A stretch of DNA of 64,000 bases, from NCBI GenBank assembly GCA_963807865.1, contig CAWEDK010000039.1, positions 434,001 to 498,000 on the forward strand, written 5' to 3'. The stretch is from VAZQ01 sp963807865 (GTDB lineage: Bacteria; Pseudomonadota; Alphaproteobacteria; Rhizobiales; Xanthobacteraceae). Below, one piece after another: positions 18,568-27,837 of this stretch; the stretch's first letter is position 1, and each line of letters begins with the position of its first letter. The notes below the pieces were generated by a model. That model saw nothing but the letters and a program-made list of their open reading frames with translations. It made no database searches and was not told where the DNA came from. Made by a program: the position numbers and the translations under genes.

Positions 18568-19632
18568 CTACTCTTCCGCCCTGTCCCGGCCGCTCTTCCG
18601 GCCTGCTCGTGCAAGCCGCTCGAGGCTGGCGATTTCCCGCATCCATTCGCCGACCGGCTTGGCGCGAATGCCGCCCCAGCGCGCGCCGGCCGGCACGTCG
18701 TTGTAGACGTTGCTCACCGCCGCGACCTGCGCGCCTTCGCCGATGGTGACGTGATCCTTGACGCCGGCGCCCGCCGCGAGCACCACGAAATCGCCGAGCG
18801 TCACGCTGCCGGAGATGCCGGTCCGCGCCACCACCACGCAGTGGCGGCCGATCTGGGTATTGTGGCCGACCTGCACCAGATTGTCGATCTTGGTGCCCTC
18901 GCCAATCACCGTGTCGCGGATCGCGCCGCGATCGATGGTGGTATTGGCGCCGATCTCGACATCGTCCTGGATGATCACCCGGCCGATCTGTGGAACCTTG
19001 GTGTGGCCGGCAGCGCCCATCAGGTAGCCGAAGCCGTCCTGCCCGATCCGGCTGCCGGGATGCACGATGACGCGGTCGCCCATCAGGGTATGCATCAGCG
19101 AGACATGCGAGCCGACGGCGCAATCGCGCCCGATGCGTACTTTGGGTCCAATCACGGCCCCGGCGTGGATGACCGTTCCCGACCCGATTTCCGCCTGCGG
19201 CCCGATCACGGCCGCCGGATCGACCGTCACTCCGTTCTCAAGCCGCGCCGTCGGATGAACGAAAGCGCCCGGTGCCACGCCGCTCCCGGCGAACAGCGAG
19301 GAGGGCCGCAACGCATCGCCGAACAGGGTCCGCGCCACGGCAACAAACGCCTGATAGGGCGACGGCGCGCGCAGCACGCTGACATGGGGCGGCGCCTCGG
19401 CGGCGAGCCGATCCGTCGTCAGGCAGACGCCGGCCTGGCTGGCACGGAGCTGCTCGGCATATTTGGGCTTGTCGAGAAACGTAACGTCCGTCGGCAAGGC
19501 CCGATCGATAGCCGCAACGCCGGTGATGCGGCGATCAAGCGCCGCGCCGCTCATCGGCTCGGCGCCGGTGAGCACAGCGATCTCACGCACGGTGAGCCCG
19601 CGGGCGCGGTCGAAAAAGGTCGGCGAGGTCAT
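18568..19632 (-). CDS. lpxD: UDP-3-O-(3-hydroxyacyl)glucosamine N-acyltransferase
   Basis: Second (N-) acylation of lipid A precursors. 354 residues. The N-terminal uridine-binding domain (residues ~1-100: ITGVAAIDRALPTDVTFLD) precedes a long left-handed beta-helix of hexapeptide repeats (FVHPTARLENGVTVDPAAVI onward). The catalytic His region is LVQVGHNTQIGRHCVVVA, and GQDGFGYLMGAAGHTKVPQ is also a family signature. The C-terminal helix EWMREIASLERLARAG is present. It starts 31 nt after bamA ends and leads into fabZ. Confidence 0.96.
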   Translation of the reverse strand: MTSPTFFDRARGLTVREIAVLTGAEPMSGAALDRRITGVAAIDRALPTDVTFLDKPKYAEQLRASQAGVCLTTDRLAAEAPPHVSVLRAPSPYQAFVAVARTLFGDALRPSSLFAGSGVAPGAFVHPTARLENGVTVDPAAVIGPQAEIGSGTVIHAGAVIGPKVRIGRDCAVGSHVSLMHTLMGDRVIVHPGSRIGQDGFGYLMGAAGHTKVPQIGRVIIQDDVEIGANTTIDRGAIRDTVIGEGTKIDNLVQVGHNTQIGRHCVVVARTGISGSVTLGDFVVLAAGAGVKDHVTIGEGAQVAAVSNVYNDVPAGARWGGIRAKPVGEWMREIASLERLARAGRKSGRDRAEE

Positions 19633-19663
19633 GCCACCTTATACCGTGGCTGCGCCGCCGATA

Positions 19664-22171
19664 TTAGAACGAAGTTCCGCCGCCGAACCGGAATTGCTGC
19701 ACCCGGTCGTAGGGCGTCTTGGTGAGCGGGTAGGAATAGTCGAACCGGAGCGGGCCGAACGGCGAATCCCAGATCAAGCCAACGCCCACGGACGTCCGGA
19801 CGTTCATGCCATTGTCGATGGGACACGGCACCACATTGTTCCCGAGTGCCGGCGTCCAGGTCGGGCAGTCGAGCGTGCCGTTGATTCGTTCGCCAGTGAC
19901 CGACCAGAAGGTCGGTCCGACATAGTTCCACAGCGAGCCGGCATCCGCGAAGGCGGCGACGCGCACGCCGGAGTCCTTGGGGAGGAAGTAGAGCGGCGTC
20001 TGGAATTCGACGCTGGCGCCCCAGTACATCGAACCACCGAGCGAGTCGCCCTGATATCCGGTGTACGCCAACTGCGACAAGTCGCGCGGGCCGATACCCG
20101 ACGGCGCGAAGCCGCGGACCAAGCTCGGTCCCATCTGGAAGTGATCCAGCATGCGCAGGTCCTTGCCACCCCAGCCGGTCACGTATCCGCCTTGCAGATG
20201 AATGAACCCGATCACGTCGGGAATGACCTCCCGATAGCTGCGCAGGTCGGTGGTGGTCTTGATGTAGTTCACGTCACCGCCGACGCCGGCAAAATCCTGA
20301 TTGAAGGTCAGCAGCGTACCCATGGTCGGGTTCTTGTTGTTGTCGAGGGTATTGTAAGTCAGCGAGTAGCCGATCGCGGACGTAAACACCGCGCCCTGGG
20401 CAAGCTCCTTACGCACCGCCAGCGACGCCTCGCCATCGAGGAAGCAGGCGTCGTTGGGCAGAACACCAGGACCGCCGTTGACCCACGCCATTGGCGAATA
20501 AATGCAGTTATTGAGGATATCGGGCAGCGAAATCGACTGCCGGTAAAGCGAATACCGGACCTGGAAACCGAGATCTTCACGCAGCGCAAACCCGAGCCGA
20601 GTCGAGAAGCCGGCCGTGGTGGACTGATACGAAACGTAGCCCGTCGAGTTCTGCTGCTTGGCGAAGATGTCGAGCCCGAGCGCCAACCGATACCCGAGGA
20701 AGTAAGGCTCGACGAACGATACCGTGAACCCCTTGGCATATTGGCCGTATTGCACCGAACCCTTGGCATAAAGTCCGCGGCCGAGAAGATTGCGTTCCGC
20801 GATGCTGACTTCAGCCATGAAGCCGTCGGAGGTCGAGAAGCCGCCGGACACCGAGAATTCGCCGGTCGACATCTCCTCGAGCTCGACATTGAGGATCACG
20901 CGATCGGGCGCCGATCCGGGCTCGGGAATGATCCGCACGTTCTTGAAGTAGGACAGATTCTTCAACCGCCGCTCGGCGCGATTGACCAGCGCGCGGTTGT
21001 AGGCATCGCCCTCGGAGATATCGAATTCGCGGCGGATCACGTAGTCGCGCGTGCGGGTATTGCCGCGAATGTTGATTCGCTCGATGTAGGCGCGCTGCCC
21101 TTCCTCGATGGCAAAGATGAGACTGACGGTCCGGTTCTCGGGATTGCGGGTCGCACGCGGCCGCACCGTCGCGAACGCGTAGCCCAGCCGTGCCGCCTCG
21201 ATCGTCATATCCTCGACCGATTTTTCGACGAGCTCCGCGTTATAGACATCGCCGGCATAGGCGCGCAGCTTGGGCCGCAGCAGCGCCGGATTGATCGAGC
21301 GCACGTTCGACACCACGTCCACCGACGCGACGCGATATTGCTCGCCTTCCTCGATCGTAAAGGTGATGAGGAAGCCGCGCCGCGCTGGATCGAACTCGCC
21401 CACTGCCGACACGATGCGGACGTCGATGAACCCGTGCTTCAGATAGAAGCGGCGCAGCAGCTCCCGGTCAGCCTCGATCCGGTCGGGATCATAGATGTCG
21501 TTGGTCTGCAGGAACGCCAGCAGACCGGTCTGCGAGGTCTTGATGACATCCGTCAGGCGGTAGTCCGAATAAAAGCGGTTGCCGATGAACTCGATGCGCT
21601 TGACGCCGGTCTTCCCGCCCTCCGTAATCTCGAAGATGAGGTCGACGCGATTGTTGGCCAACTCGATGATCTTAGGTTCAACGCGCACGTCGAAGCGGCC
21701 GCCCCGGCGGTAGACTTCGACCAGACGCGCGACATCGGCTTGGACCACCGGCCGCGACAGCGTCCCGCGTTCCTTCGACTGGATTTCGGCCTTGAGCTGC
21801 TCGTCCTTGACCTTGCGGTTGCCCTCGAAAGCGATCCGGTTGATCACCGGGTTCTCGACGACAAAGATGATCAGGCGCCCACCCTGCATGGAGGGACGCA
21901 CGTCCTGGAACAGTCCGGTGGCGTAGAGAGACTTCACACCTTCATCGATTTGGAAAGCATCGAGCCGGCCTCCCGGGCCGGCACGGAAATAGGAGCGGAT
22001 GGTATCGGCTTCGACGCGCTGGTTGCCTTGAACCACGATCGAACCAACCGTGATGCCCTGGGCGTGCGTGATCCCCGCGCTGAGCGACAGGAAGCCTGCG
22101 CTCAACGAGATACTTCCGAGGACCAGGCAAAGCGCGCCCAGTCCCCGAATAAGCCACACTCGGAATTTCAT
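19664..22171 (-). CDS. bamA: Outer-membrane protein assembly factor BamA
   Basis: Core of the BAM complex that folds beta-barrel proteins into the outer membrane. 835 residues with an N-terminal signal peptide (MKFRVWLIRGLGALCLVLGS to about ITHAQG). Five POTRA repeats follow (for example ITVGSIVVQGNQRVEADTI), then a 16-strand barrel. The lid-lock loop is recognisable as VRGFAPSGIGPRDL (the VRGF motif). The last residue is Phe in RFGGGTSF, the expected C-terminal signal. The partner gene order rseP-bamA-lpxD-fabZ-lpxA is conserved widely. The 174-nt gap to rseP probably holds its own promoter, although I cannot define it. A long antisense frame across this gene is an artefact of composition. 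Confidence 0.96.
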   Translation of the reverse strand: MKFRVWLIRGLGALCLVLGSISLSAGFLSLSAGITHAQGITVGSIVVQGNQRVEADTIRSYFRAGPGGRLDAFQIDEGVKSLYATGLFQDVRPSMQGGRLIIFVVENPVINRIAFEGNRKVKDEQLKAEIQSKERGTLSRPVVQADVARLVEVYRRGGRFDVRVEPKIIELANNRVDLIFEITEGGKTGVKRIEFIGNRFYSDYRLTDVIKTSQTGLLAFLQTNDIYDPDRIEADRELLRRFYLKHGFIDVRIVSAVGEFDPARRGFLITFTIEEGEQYRVASVDVVSNVRSINPALLRPKLRAYAGDVYNAELVEKSVEDMTIEAARLGYAFATVRPRATRNPENRTVSLIFAIEEGQRAYIERINIRGNTRTRDYVIRREFDISEGDAYNRALVNRAERRLKNLSYFKNVRIIPEPGSAPDRVILNVELEEMSTGEFSVSGGFSTSDGFMAEVSIAERNLLGRGLYAKGSVQYGQYAKGFTVSFVEPYFLGYRLALGLDIFAKQQNSTGYVSYQSTTAGFSTRLGFALREDLGFQVRYSLYRQSISLPDILNNCIYSPMAWVNGGPGVLPNDACFLDGEASLAVRKELAQGAVFTSAIGYSLTYNTLDNNKNPTMGTLLTFNQDFAGVGGDVNYIKTTTDLRSYREVIPDVIGFIHLQGGYVTGWGGKDLRMLDHFQMGPSLVRGFAPSGIGPRDLSQLAYTGYQGDSLGGSMYWGASVEFQTPLYFLPKDSGVRVAAFADAGSLWNYVGPTFWSVTGERINGTLDCPTWTPALGNNVVPCPIDNGMNVRTSVGVGLIWDSPFGPLRFDYSYPLTKTPYDRVQQFRFGGGTSF

Positions 22172-22345
22172 CCCCGATACGCCCTTTTCACCCCTATGCG
22201 AATCACGAAGACCGCGATTCGCCCCCTACCCCCTCCAGCGTGATCACTCCAAAACCCCCGTTTCGGTCGTGATCAAATCCCCTGCCGTCTCTCCTCCGCC
22301 TATCGTTACACCGCGAACGTGACACGCGAACGTGGCACGCCGAGA

Positions 22346-23506
22346 CTAAGACGCCGCCCAGTTCCATAGCCGAAAGATGTCATTTTTAGTGGCGAACACC
22401 ATAAGTGCGGCAACAAGCGCGAACCCGATGCGAAAACCGATCTCCTGTGCCCTTTCGGACAACGGCCGGCCGCGAACGAACTCAAGCGCGTAGAACAAGA
22501 GGTGTCCACCGTCGAGCAAAGGCACCGGAAACAGGTTCAGCAAGCCGATCGATACCGACAGCACCGCCACGAAGTGCATGATGGCCGCCACGCCGAGAGT
22601 GGCCACCTGCCCCGACACCTGCGCGATCATGATCGGACCGCCGAGCTGATCGGCATTATCCCGGCCGACCACGATCCGGCCGACATACGTGAGCGTCGTC
22701 TCGACGATGTTCCAGGTTTCCTTGATGCCGAGCCACACCGCGGTCGCCGGGCCGACCGGCTCCATCTTGAGTTCGCTCGGCGCAATGGAACGGCTGATGC
22801 CGAGCACACCCATGCGGTGAATGTTACCGAAATTGTCCTTCACCTCTTTGAGCGCCGGAACCGCCTTGAGGGTGACCCGCGTGCCGCCGCGCTCGACTTC
22901 GATCGTCAGCGTCTCGCCGGCGCTGGTGCTGACGATTCGCTGCATCTCGGAGAAGCTGTCGATCGACCGTCCATTGATCGACACCACGAGATCGCCGGGC
23001 TGAAAACCGGCCGCCGCTGCTGCGCTTTCCGGCTGAATCGATTCAACTCGTGCCGCGGTGCTCTGCTTGCCGAAGAGCATGAACAGGCCGGCGAAAATCG
23101 CGATCGCCAGAACGAAGTTGGCCAACGGTCCTGCGACCACGATGGCGGCTCGCGGACCGACCGGTTGATGGACGAAACTTTGCTTGCGCTCGGCCGAGTT
23201 CATGGCGGCAGCGGCCTCGTGATCCGGCACGCTCGCAGCATTCTCGTCGCCGAAAAATTTTACGTAGCCGCCGAGCGGGATCGCCGAGAGCTTCCAGCGC
23301 GTTCCATGCCGGTCGTTGAAACCGAACAGTTCCGGGCCGAACCCGATCGAGAACACGAGTACTCTGACACCGTTCCAACGTGCGACCAGGAAGTGGCCGA
23401 GTTCATGAAAGAACACGACAACCGTCAGCACGAACAGAAAGGGGATGACATAGCCGACCACGCCCCAGCCCAAGGTGCTGATGCTCGACATGAAATTGGA
23501 ACCCAT
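22346..23506 (-). CDS. rseP: Site-2 protease, RIP metalloprotease RseP
   Basis: Inner-membrane zinc protease that cleaves anti-sigma factors and leftover signal peptides. 386 residues. The HELGH zinc motif lies in VVVFFHELGHFLVARWNGV near residue 34. The third ligand is in the LDGG segment (PVPLLDGGHLLFYALE) near the C-terminus. One PDZ domain is evident between them (GFQPGDLVVSINGRSIDSFSEM). Membrane segments flank both motifs, and IPLGGYVKFFGDE is the GxGYV loop. In-frame alternative ATG codons lie five residues in. It lies between dxr (50 nt upstream) and bamA. Confidence 0.95.
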   Translation of the reverse strand: MGSNFMSSISTLGWGVVGYVIPFLFVLTVVVFFHELGHFLVARWNGVRVLVFSIGFGPELFGFNDRHGTRWKLSAIPLGGYVKFFGDENAASVPDHEAAAAMNSAERKQSFVHQPVGPRAAIVVAGPLANFVLAIAIFAGLFMLFGKQSTAARVESIQPESAAAAAGFQPGDLVVSINGRSIDSFSEMQRIVSTSAGETLTIEVERGGTRVTLKAVPALKEVKDNFGNIHRMGVLGISRSIAPSELKMEPVGPATAVWLGIKETWNIVETTLTYVGRIVVGRDNADQLGGPIMIAQVSGQVATLGVAAIMHFVAVLSVSIGLLNLFPVPLLDGGHLLFYALEFVRGRPLSERAQEIGFRIGFALVAALMVFATKNDIFRLWNWAAS

Positions 23507-23556
23507 CTTTGGCCGAATCCCCGGTAGTCGCGAACCCCCGCCCGCGGTCGAACTAT

Positions 23557-24795
23557 CTAGAGTGCCTTTGCGGCAATTTCTGGCAAGAGTTCGCGAGCTA
23601 ACAATCTTGAATTATGGTCAATAGACAGTGCGTCTTCGAGGTTTTCCGGCTCCGCTGTCCAATTACGGGACACCGCCGCCTCCAAAGTCGCCTCGACCAG
23701 TGCCACAATTCCGCCGAAAGCGAGTCGGCGCTCCAGGAACTCGCCGACCGCGATCTCGTTCGCCGCGTTTAGCACGGTGGGCGCCCCCCCTCCGGCCTCG
23801 AGCGCGCGGCGAGCAAGTTGCAGGGCGGGAAACCGGACAACGTCAGGTTCCTCGAACGACAATGTGGCGTGGCGCGCGAGATCGAGCCGCGGCGCCGGGC
23901 CCTGGATGCGCTCCGGCCATGCCAGACAATAAGCGATGGGAATCCGCATGTCCGGACTGCCCAATTGCGCAATCAACGAGCCGTCGCAGAACTCGACCAG
24001 GCTGTGAACGATCGACTGTGGATGGACCAGCACATCGATCTGCTCGGAAGGCAATGCGAATAGGTGGTGCGCCTCGATGATCTCCAGGCCCTTGTTCATC
24101 AGCGTCGCCGAATTGATCGTGACCTTGGCGCCCATCGTCCAGTTCGGATGCTTGAGCGCCTGCTCGACGGTGGCGGTCCTGATCGCTTCCGCACTGGCGG
24201 TACGGAACGGGCCGCCGGAGGCGGTCAAAATGACGCGGCGTACATCCTCGCGGCGGCTGCCGCTCATCGCCTGGAACAGCGCGTTGTGCTCGGAATTGAC
24301 CGGCAGCACCGTCGCGCCGGCTGCGGCTGCGCGCCGCATGAACAGGCCGCCCGCGCAAACTAGCGTCTCCTTGTTGGCGAGCGCGACGATCGCGCCGCGT
24401 TCGGCTGCGGCCAGCGTCGGTCGCAATCCGGCCGCGCCGGTGATCGCGCCGATGACCCAATCCGCCGGACGCTGCGCAGCTTCGACCAGCGCGTTCTCAC
24501 CCGCGCCAGCGGCGATCCCGGATCCAGACAGCGCATCCTTGAGTTCGGCGTAGGCAGCAGGATCGCCCACCACGGCGAATTTCGCGCCGGTCGCCCGCGC
24601 GAGTTCGGCAAGCGCAGCGGCATTCTTGTTCGCGCTCACCGCTTCGACTCGATAGCGCTCGCGCTCGCGGCTCAAGAGATCGACGGTGCTGGCGCCGATC
24701 GAGCCGGTCGCGCCTAGCAGCGTGACGGATCGTTGCACGGTCGCGGGCGCGGGTTCACGCCGCTCGGAGGACATACGCGAGACTTGAGCTTGCAT
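23557..24795 (-). CDS. dxr: 1-deoxy-D-xylulose 5-phosphate reductoisomerase
   Basis: Second step of the MEP isoprenoid pathway, making MEP with NADPH. 412 residues if ATG 24795 is used; the first ~22 residues look like an extension, and the conserved protein begins around SVTLLGATGSIGASTVDL (NADPH fold). Other motifs: ALANKETLVCAGG, LPVNSEHNALFQAM (metal and substrate ligands), TASGGPFRT, HPNWTMGAKVTINSATLMNKG and LVHPQSIVHSLVEF. It overlaps none of cdsA; the cdsA stop lies 4 nt before it. Neighbouring cdsA and uppS tie it to lipid-precursor supply. Confidence 0.95.
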   Translation of the reverse strand: MQAQVSRMSSERREPAPATVQRSVTLLGATGSIGASTVDLLSRERERYRVEAVSANKNAAALAELARATGAKFAVVGDPAAYAELKDALSGSGIAAGAGENALVEAAQRPADWVIGAITGAAGLRPTLAAAERGAIVALANKETLVCAGGLFMRRAAAAGATVLPVNSEHNALFQAMSGSRREDVRRVILTASGGPFRTASAEAIRTATVEQALKHPNWTMGAKVTINSATLMNKGLEIIEAHHLFALPSEQIDVLVHPQSIVHSLVEFCDGSLIAQLGSPDMRIPIAYCLAWPERIQGPAPRLDLARHATLSFEEPDVVRFPALQLARRALEAGGGAPTVLNAANEIAVGEFLERRLAFGGIVALVEATLEAAVSRNWTAEPENLEDALSIDHNSRLLARELLPEIAAKAL

Positions 24796-24798
24796 GAC

Positions 24799-25660
24799 TC
24801 ACCACACCATGAGGCCGCGGCCGGGCTCGGCGACGCCGCCGCGCATCAGTCCGATCAGCGCGGCAAGAACGGCTGCCGCCACGAAGCCGTCGAGGCGGTC
24901 CATCAGTCCGCCGTGACCGGGGATCAGATGGCCCGAGTCTTTCACGCCGAACTGCCGCTTGAGCGAGGACTCGAACAGATCGCCGGCCTGCGCGACAATC
25001 GAGAGCGCGACCGCGACCAGCGCCACCGCCGGCCATCCGGTCAACCCCGCCATCTGCACGGTCACCACCGCCACTGCGATCGCCGCGAGCGCGCCGCCGA
25101 GCGCGCCCGACCAGGTCTTCTTCGGACTGACGGCCGGCATCAGCTTCGGGTCCGCCCACCGCCCGCCCGACGAAATAGGCCGCGACATCGGTGCTCCAGA
25201 CGACGGCGAAAAGAAAGACCACGGCCAGGAAGCCGTAGTCGGAATCGGCCCGCAACGCCACCGGCGCCAGCGCGATGGCGCCGGCATAGGGCAGCCCGGC
25301 GGCGACCCACAGCCGTCGCGCCGCAGGCGCTAGCGCCGCCGCCGACAGCGCGCCCATCACGACGACGATGGCGGCGGCCAAGAGACGGTCGGCGCCCGCC
25401 AGCGCCACCGCCAGCGCGAGCGGCGCGAGGCCGGCCATCAGCACGGCACGCCGGTCGGCGTGCGCGACCAGCGAGATCCATTCCCACAGCACGCCGGCGG
25501 CGGCCAATCCCCAGAACACCACGAACGGCCAGCCGCCGACATAGGCAACGCCGATCGCGAGCGGCGCCAGGATCAGGGCCGACAGCACTCGAAGCACGAG
25601 TTCCCGCGCGGCCAGCGGCGCAGCGGACCACTTCGTGGGCTCGGCGCCTGACACAATCAC
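24799..25660 (-). CDS. cdsA: Phosphatidate cytidylyltransferase (one frameshift)
   Basis: Makes CDP-diacylglycerol for phospholipid synthesis at the inner membrane. Repaired length is 286 residues. The first half is strongly hydrophobic, with about six membrane helices (ALILAPLAIGVAYVGGWPFV, FLAVVFLFAVVWSTDVAAYF). After an extra C near 25152 (GGACCCGAAG), the signature resumes in another frame: VSPKKTWSGALGG, AQAGDLFESSLKRQFGVKD and LIPGHGGLMDRLDG. These are the diagnostic CTP-binding and active-site motifs. ATGA-type overlap with uppS upstream. The gene is essential, so I regard the break as an error. Confidence 0.93.
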
Positions 25661-26415
25661 GATCCGGTGCGCGCGATCAGGCCGCCGAACCGCCGCTCGC
25701 GGCGGTTATATTCGGCAATCGCGCCCTCGAGCGTCGAGCGGTCGAAGTCCGGCCAGTAGGTCGGAACGAACACCAGTTCGCTGTAGGCCGCCTGCCACAA
25801 CAGGAAATTGGACAGCCGCTGCTCGCCGCTGGTGCGGACGATGAGATCGGGGTCCGGCAGGTCCGGCGCGTCGAGGTAGCTCGCGAGCTTGTCGGCGGTC
25901 ACCGCGCTAACCGCGAGGTCGCCGGCCGCCACCGCCGCCGCCATGCGCTGCGCGGCGCGGGCGATCTCGGCGCGCGCGCCGTAGTTGAAGGCGACGACCA
26001 GGACGAGCTTCTCGTTGCCGCGCGTCAGCGTCTCCGCCTCCTCGAGCAGGCTGCGGATTTCGGGATCGAGATTCTCGCGCTCGCCGATCACGCGTACCCG
26101 CACGCCGCTCTTGTGCAGGTCGGCGAGGTCGTTGCGGATGAAGCGCCGTAAGAGCGTCATCAGTTCGCGAATCTCGGCCGGTGGCCGCGACCAGTTCTCC
26201 GAGCTGAACGAGAAGATCGTCAGGATGCCGACGCCGATATCGCCGGCGGCGCGCACGGTGCGGCGCAGCGCCTCGACGCCGCGGCGATGGCCCTCGCCGC
26301 GCGGCAGGCCGCGAGCCGCCGCCCAGCGACCGTTGCCATCCATGATGATGGCGATGTGCCGCGGCACGACGAAATTGTCGATCGGCGCAGTCCGCAGCGG
26401 CTCGGTCTTCGACAT
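25657..26415 (-). CDS. uppS: Undecaprenyl (di-trans,poly-cis) diphosphate synthase
   Basis: cis-Prenyltransferase producing undecaprenyl diphosphate, the carrier for peptidoglycan and O-antigen. 252 residues. Motifs: HIAIIMDGNGRWAAARGLPR (catalytic Asp and phosphate-binding loop), GHRRGVEALRRTV, LTIFSFSSENWSRP, VVAFNYGARAEI and LPDPDLIVRTSGEQRLSNFL with the final WQAAYSELVF. Order frr-uppS-cdsA-dxr-rseP is the widely conserved one. It overlaps the cdsA start by 4 nt. Confidence 0.96.
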   Translation of the reverse strand: MSKTEPLRTAPIDNFVVPRHIAIIMDGNGRWAAARGLPRGEGHRRGVEALRRTVRAAGDIGVGILTIFSFSSENWSRPPAEIRELMTLLRRFIRNDLADLHKSGVRVRVIGERENLDPEIRSLLEEAETLTRGNEKLVLVVAFNYGARAEIARAAQRMAAAVAAGDLAVSAVTADKLASYLDAPDLPDPDLIVRTSGEQRLSNFLLWQAAYSELVFVPTYWPDFDRSTLEGAIAEYNRRERRFGGLIARTGS

Positions 26416-26427
26416 TATGTTAGAGCC

Positions 26428-26991
26428 TCAGATCGTGAGGATCTCCCTTTCTTTGACAGCCAGCAGCTTGTCGACATCGGCGATGATCTCGTCGGTCGTC
26501 TTCTGCACCTGCTCGGACGAACGCATGCCGTCGTCCTCGCTGATCTTGTGATCCTTCTCGAGCTTCTTGAGCACATCGAGCCCGTCGCGCCGCACATGCC
26601 GGATCGCCACCTTGGCGGCCTCGGCGTATTTGTGCGCGACCTTCACCAGTTCTTTGCGACGCTCCTCGTTGAGCTCCGGCACCCGCAGCCGCAGCACCTG
26701 CCCTTCGGTCGACGGTGTCAAGCCGAGGTTCGCCGCCATGATGGCCTTCTCGACCGCATGCACCATCGACTTGTCCCAAACCTGCACGGACAGCAGCCGC
26801 GGCTCCGGCACGCTGACCGTCGCAAGCTGGTTGAGCGGCATGTGGGTGCCGTAGGCGTCGACCTGCACCGGCTCCAGCAGACTCGGCGACGCGCGGCCGG
26901 TGCGCAAGCCGCCCAGCTCCTGCTTCAACGTCGCGATTGCTCCCTGCATGCGCCGCTTCAGCTCGTTCAAATCGTGTGTTGCGGTTGCCAT
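26428..26991 (-). CDS. frr: Ribosome recycling factor
   Basis: Splits post-termination ribosomes with EF-G. 187 residues, standard. It begins MATATHDLNELKRRMQGAI; the conserved GGLRTGRASPSLLEPVQVDAYG occupies residues ~27-48, with PLNQLATVSVPEPRLLSVQVWDKSM and the C-terminal KDHKISEDDGMRSSEQVQKTTDE. Located between pyrH and uppS, spacing 12 nt to uppS. No anomalies. Confidence 0.97.
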   Translation of the reverse strand: MATATHDLNELKRRMQGAIATLKQELGGLRTGRASPSLLEPVQVDAYGTHMPLNQLATVSVPEPRLLSVQVWDKSMVHAVEKAIMAANLGLTPSTEGQVLRLRVPELNEERRKELVKVAHKYAEAAKVAIRHVRRDGLDVLKKLEKDHKISEDDGMRSSEQVQKTTDEIIADVDKLLAVKEREILTI

Positions 26992-27069
26992 GGCGACCTC
27001 TCCTTTTGGTCGATCCTGCGACCGTGTCGCATTGTCCTGTTTCGCCGCGATCGGCGAACGCCGGCCACA

Positions 27070-27783
27070 TCAGCACGTCACGACGGTTGCACGTCCCTCG
27101 CCGCGCAGCACGGCCTCGACCGTTCCGGACTGGATCGAGAACACGATGATAGGCATACGGTTTTCCCGGGCAAGCGCGAAGGCGGTGGCATCCATCACTT
27201 TAAGCTGGCGTTCGATCGCCTCCTGGTGCGTCAGCCGCTCATAGCGCTTTGCATTGCTGTCCTTCTTGGGATCCGCACTGTAGACGCCGTCGACATCGGT
27301 CGCCTTGAGCACGGCCTCGGCGCCGATCTCGGCGGCCCGCAACACCGCGGTGGTATCGGTGGTGAAGAACGGATTGCCGGTGCCGGCTGCGAACAGAACC
27401 AGCCGGCGCTCGGCCAGGTGACGCACCGCGCGGCGGCGCTCATACGTCTCACAGATTTCCGGCATGGCGATCGCCGACATGGTACGCGCCGACGCCCCTG
27501 CCCGCTCCAGCGCGCTTTCGAGCGCGAGCGCGTTCATCACGGTCGCCAGGATACCCATCATGTCGCCGGTGACGCGAGGGATGCCCTGCTGCGACACCGT
27601 CACGCCACGGAAGATATTGCCGCCGCCGACCACGATCCCAAGCTCGACACCGAGCGCCTGCGTCGCGACGAGATCGGCCGCGATGCGATCGAGCGTATCC
27701 TGGTGGATGCCGAAATTGCCGGGTCCCATGAGAGCTTCGCCAGAGACCTTGACGAGCACCCGTCGGTAGATCGGCTTAGCCAT
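27070..27783 (-). CDS. pyrH: UMP kinase
   Basis: Phosphorylates UMP to UDP; hexameric amino-acid-kinase fold, unlike eukaryotic UMP kinases. 237 residues. Motifs: RVLVKVSGEALMGPG (phosphate loop), GIVVGGGNIFRGV, TGDMMGILATVMNALAL, AAGTGNPFFTTDTTAVLRA and KATDVDGVYSADPKKD. Last residues contain the GTVEAVLRGEGRATVV tail common to the family. It sits 54 nt after tsf and 78 nt before frr, so it belongs to the rpsB-tsf-pyrH-frr block. Confidence 0.97.
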   Translation of the reverse strand: MAKPIYRRVLVKVSGEALMGPGNFGIHQDTLDRIAADLVATQALGVELGIVVGGGNIFRGVTVSQQGIPRVTGDMMGILATVMNALALESALERAGASARTMSAIAMPEICETYERRRAVRHLAERRLVLFAAGTGNPFFTTDTTAVLRAAEIGAEAVLKATDVDGVYSADPKKDSNAKRYERLTHQEAIERQLKVMDATAFALARENRMPIIVFSIQSGTVEAVLRGEGRATVVTC

Positions 27784-27837
27784 GGGTGCTCCGTCCCGAT
27801 CGCTGCAGTCCTCGGCAGGTCCCGGGTGGGTTGTGAA

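Noticed and set aside
19463..22243. 926-codon open frame on the plus strand
   Set aside because: It is antisense to bamA, which has strong motifs, signal peptide and C-terminal Phe; the frame is His/Arg/Asp-rich, as expected from the complement of GC-rich coding DNA.
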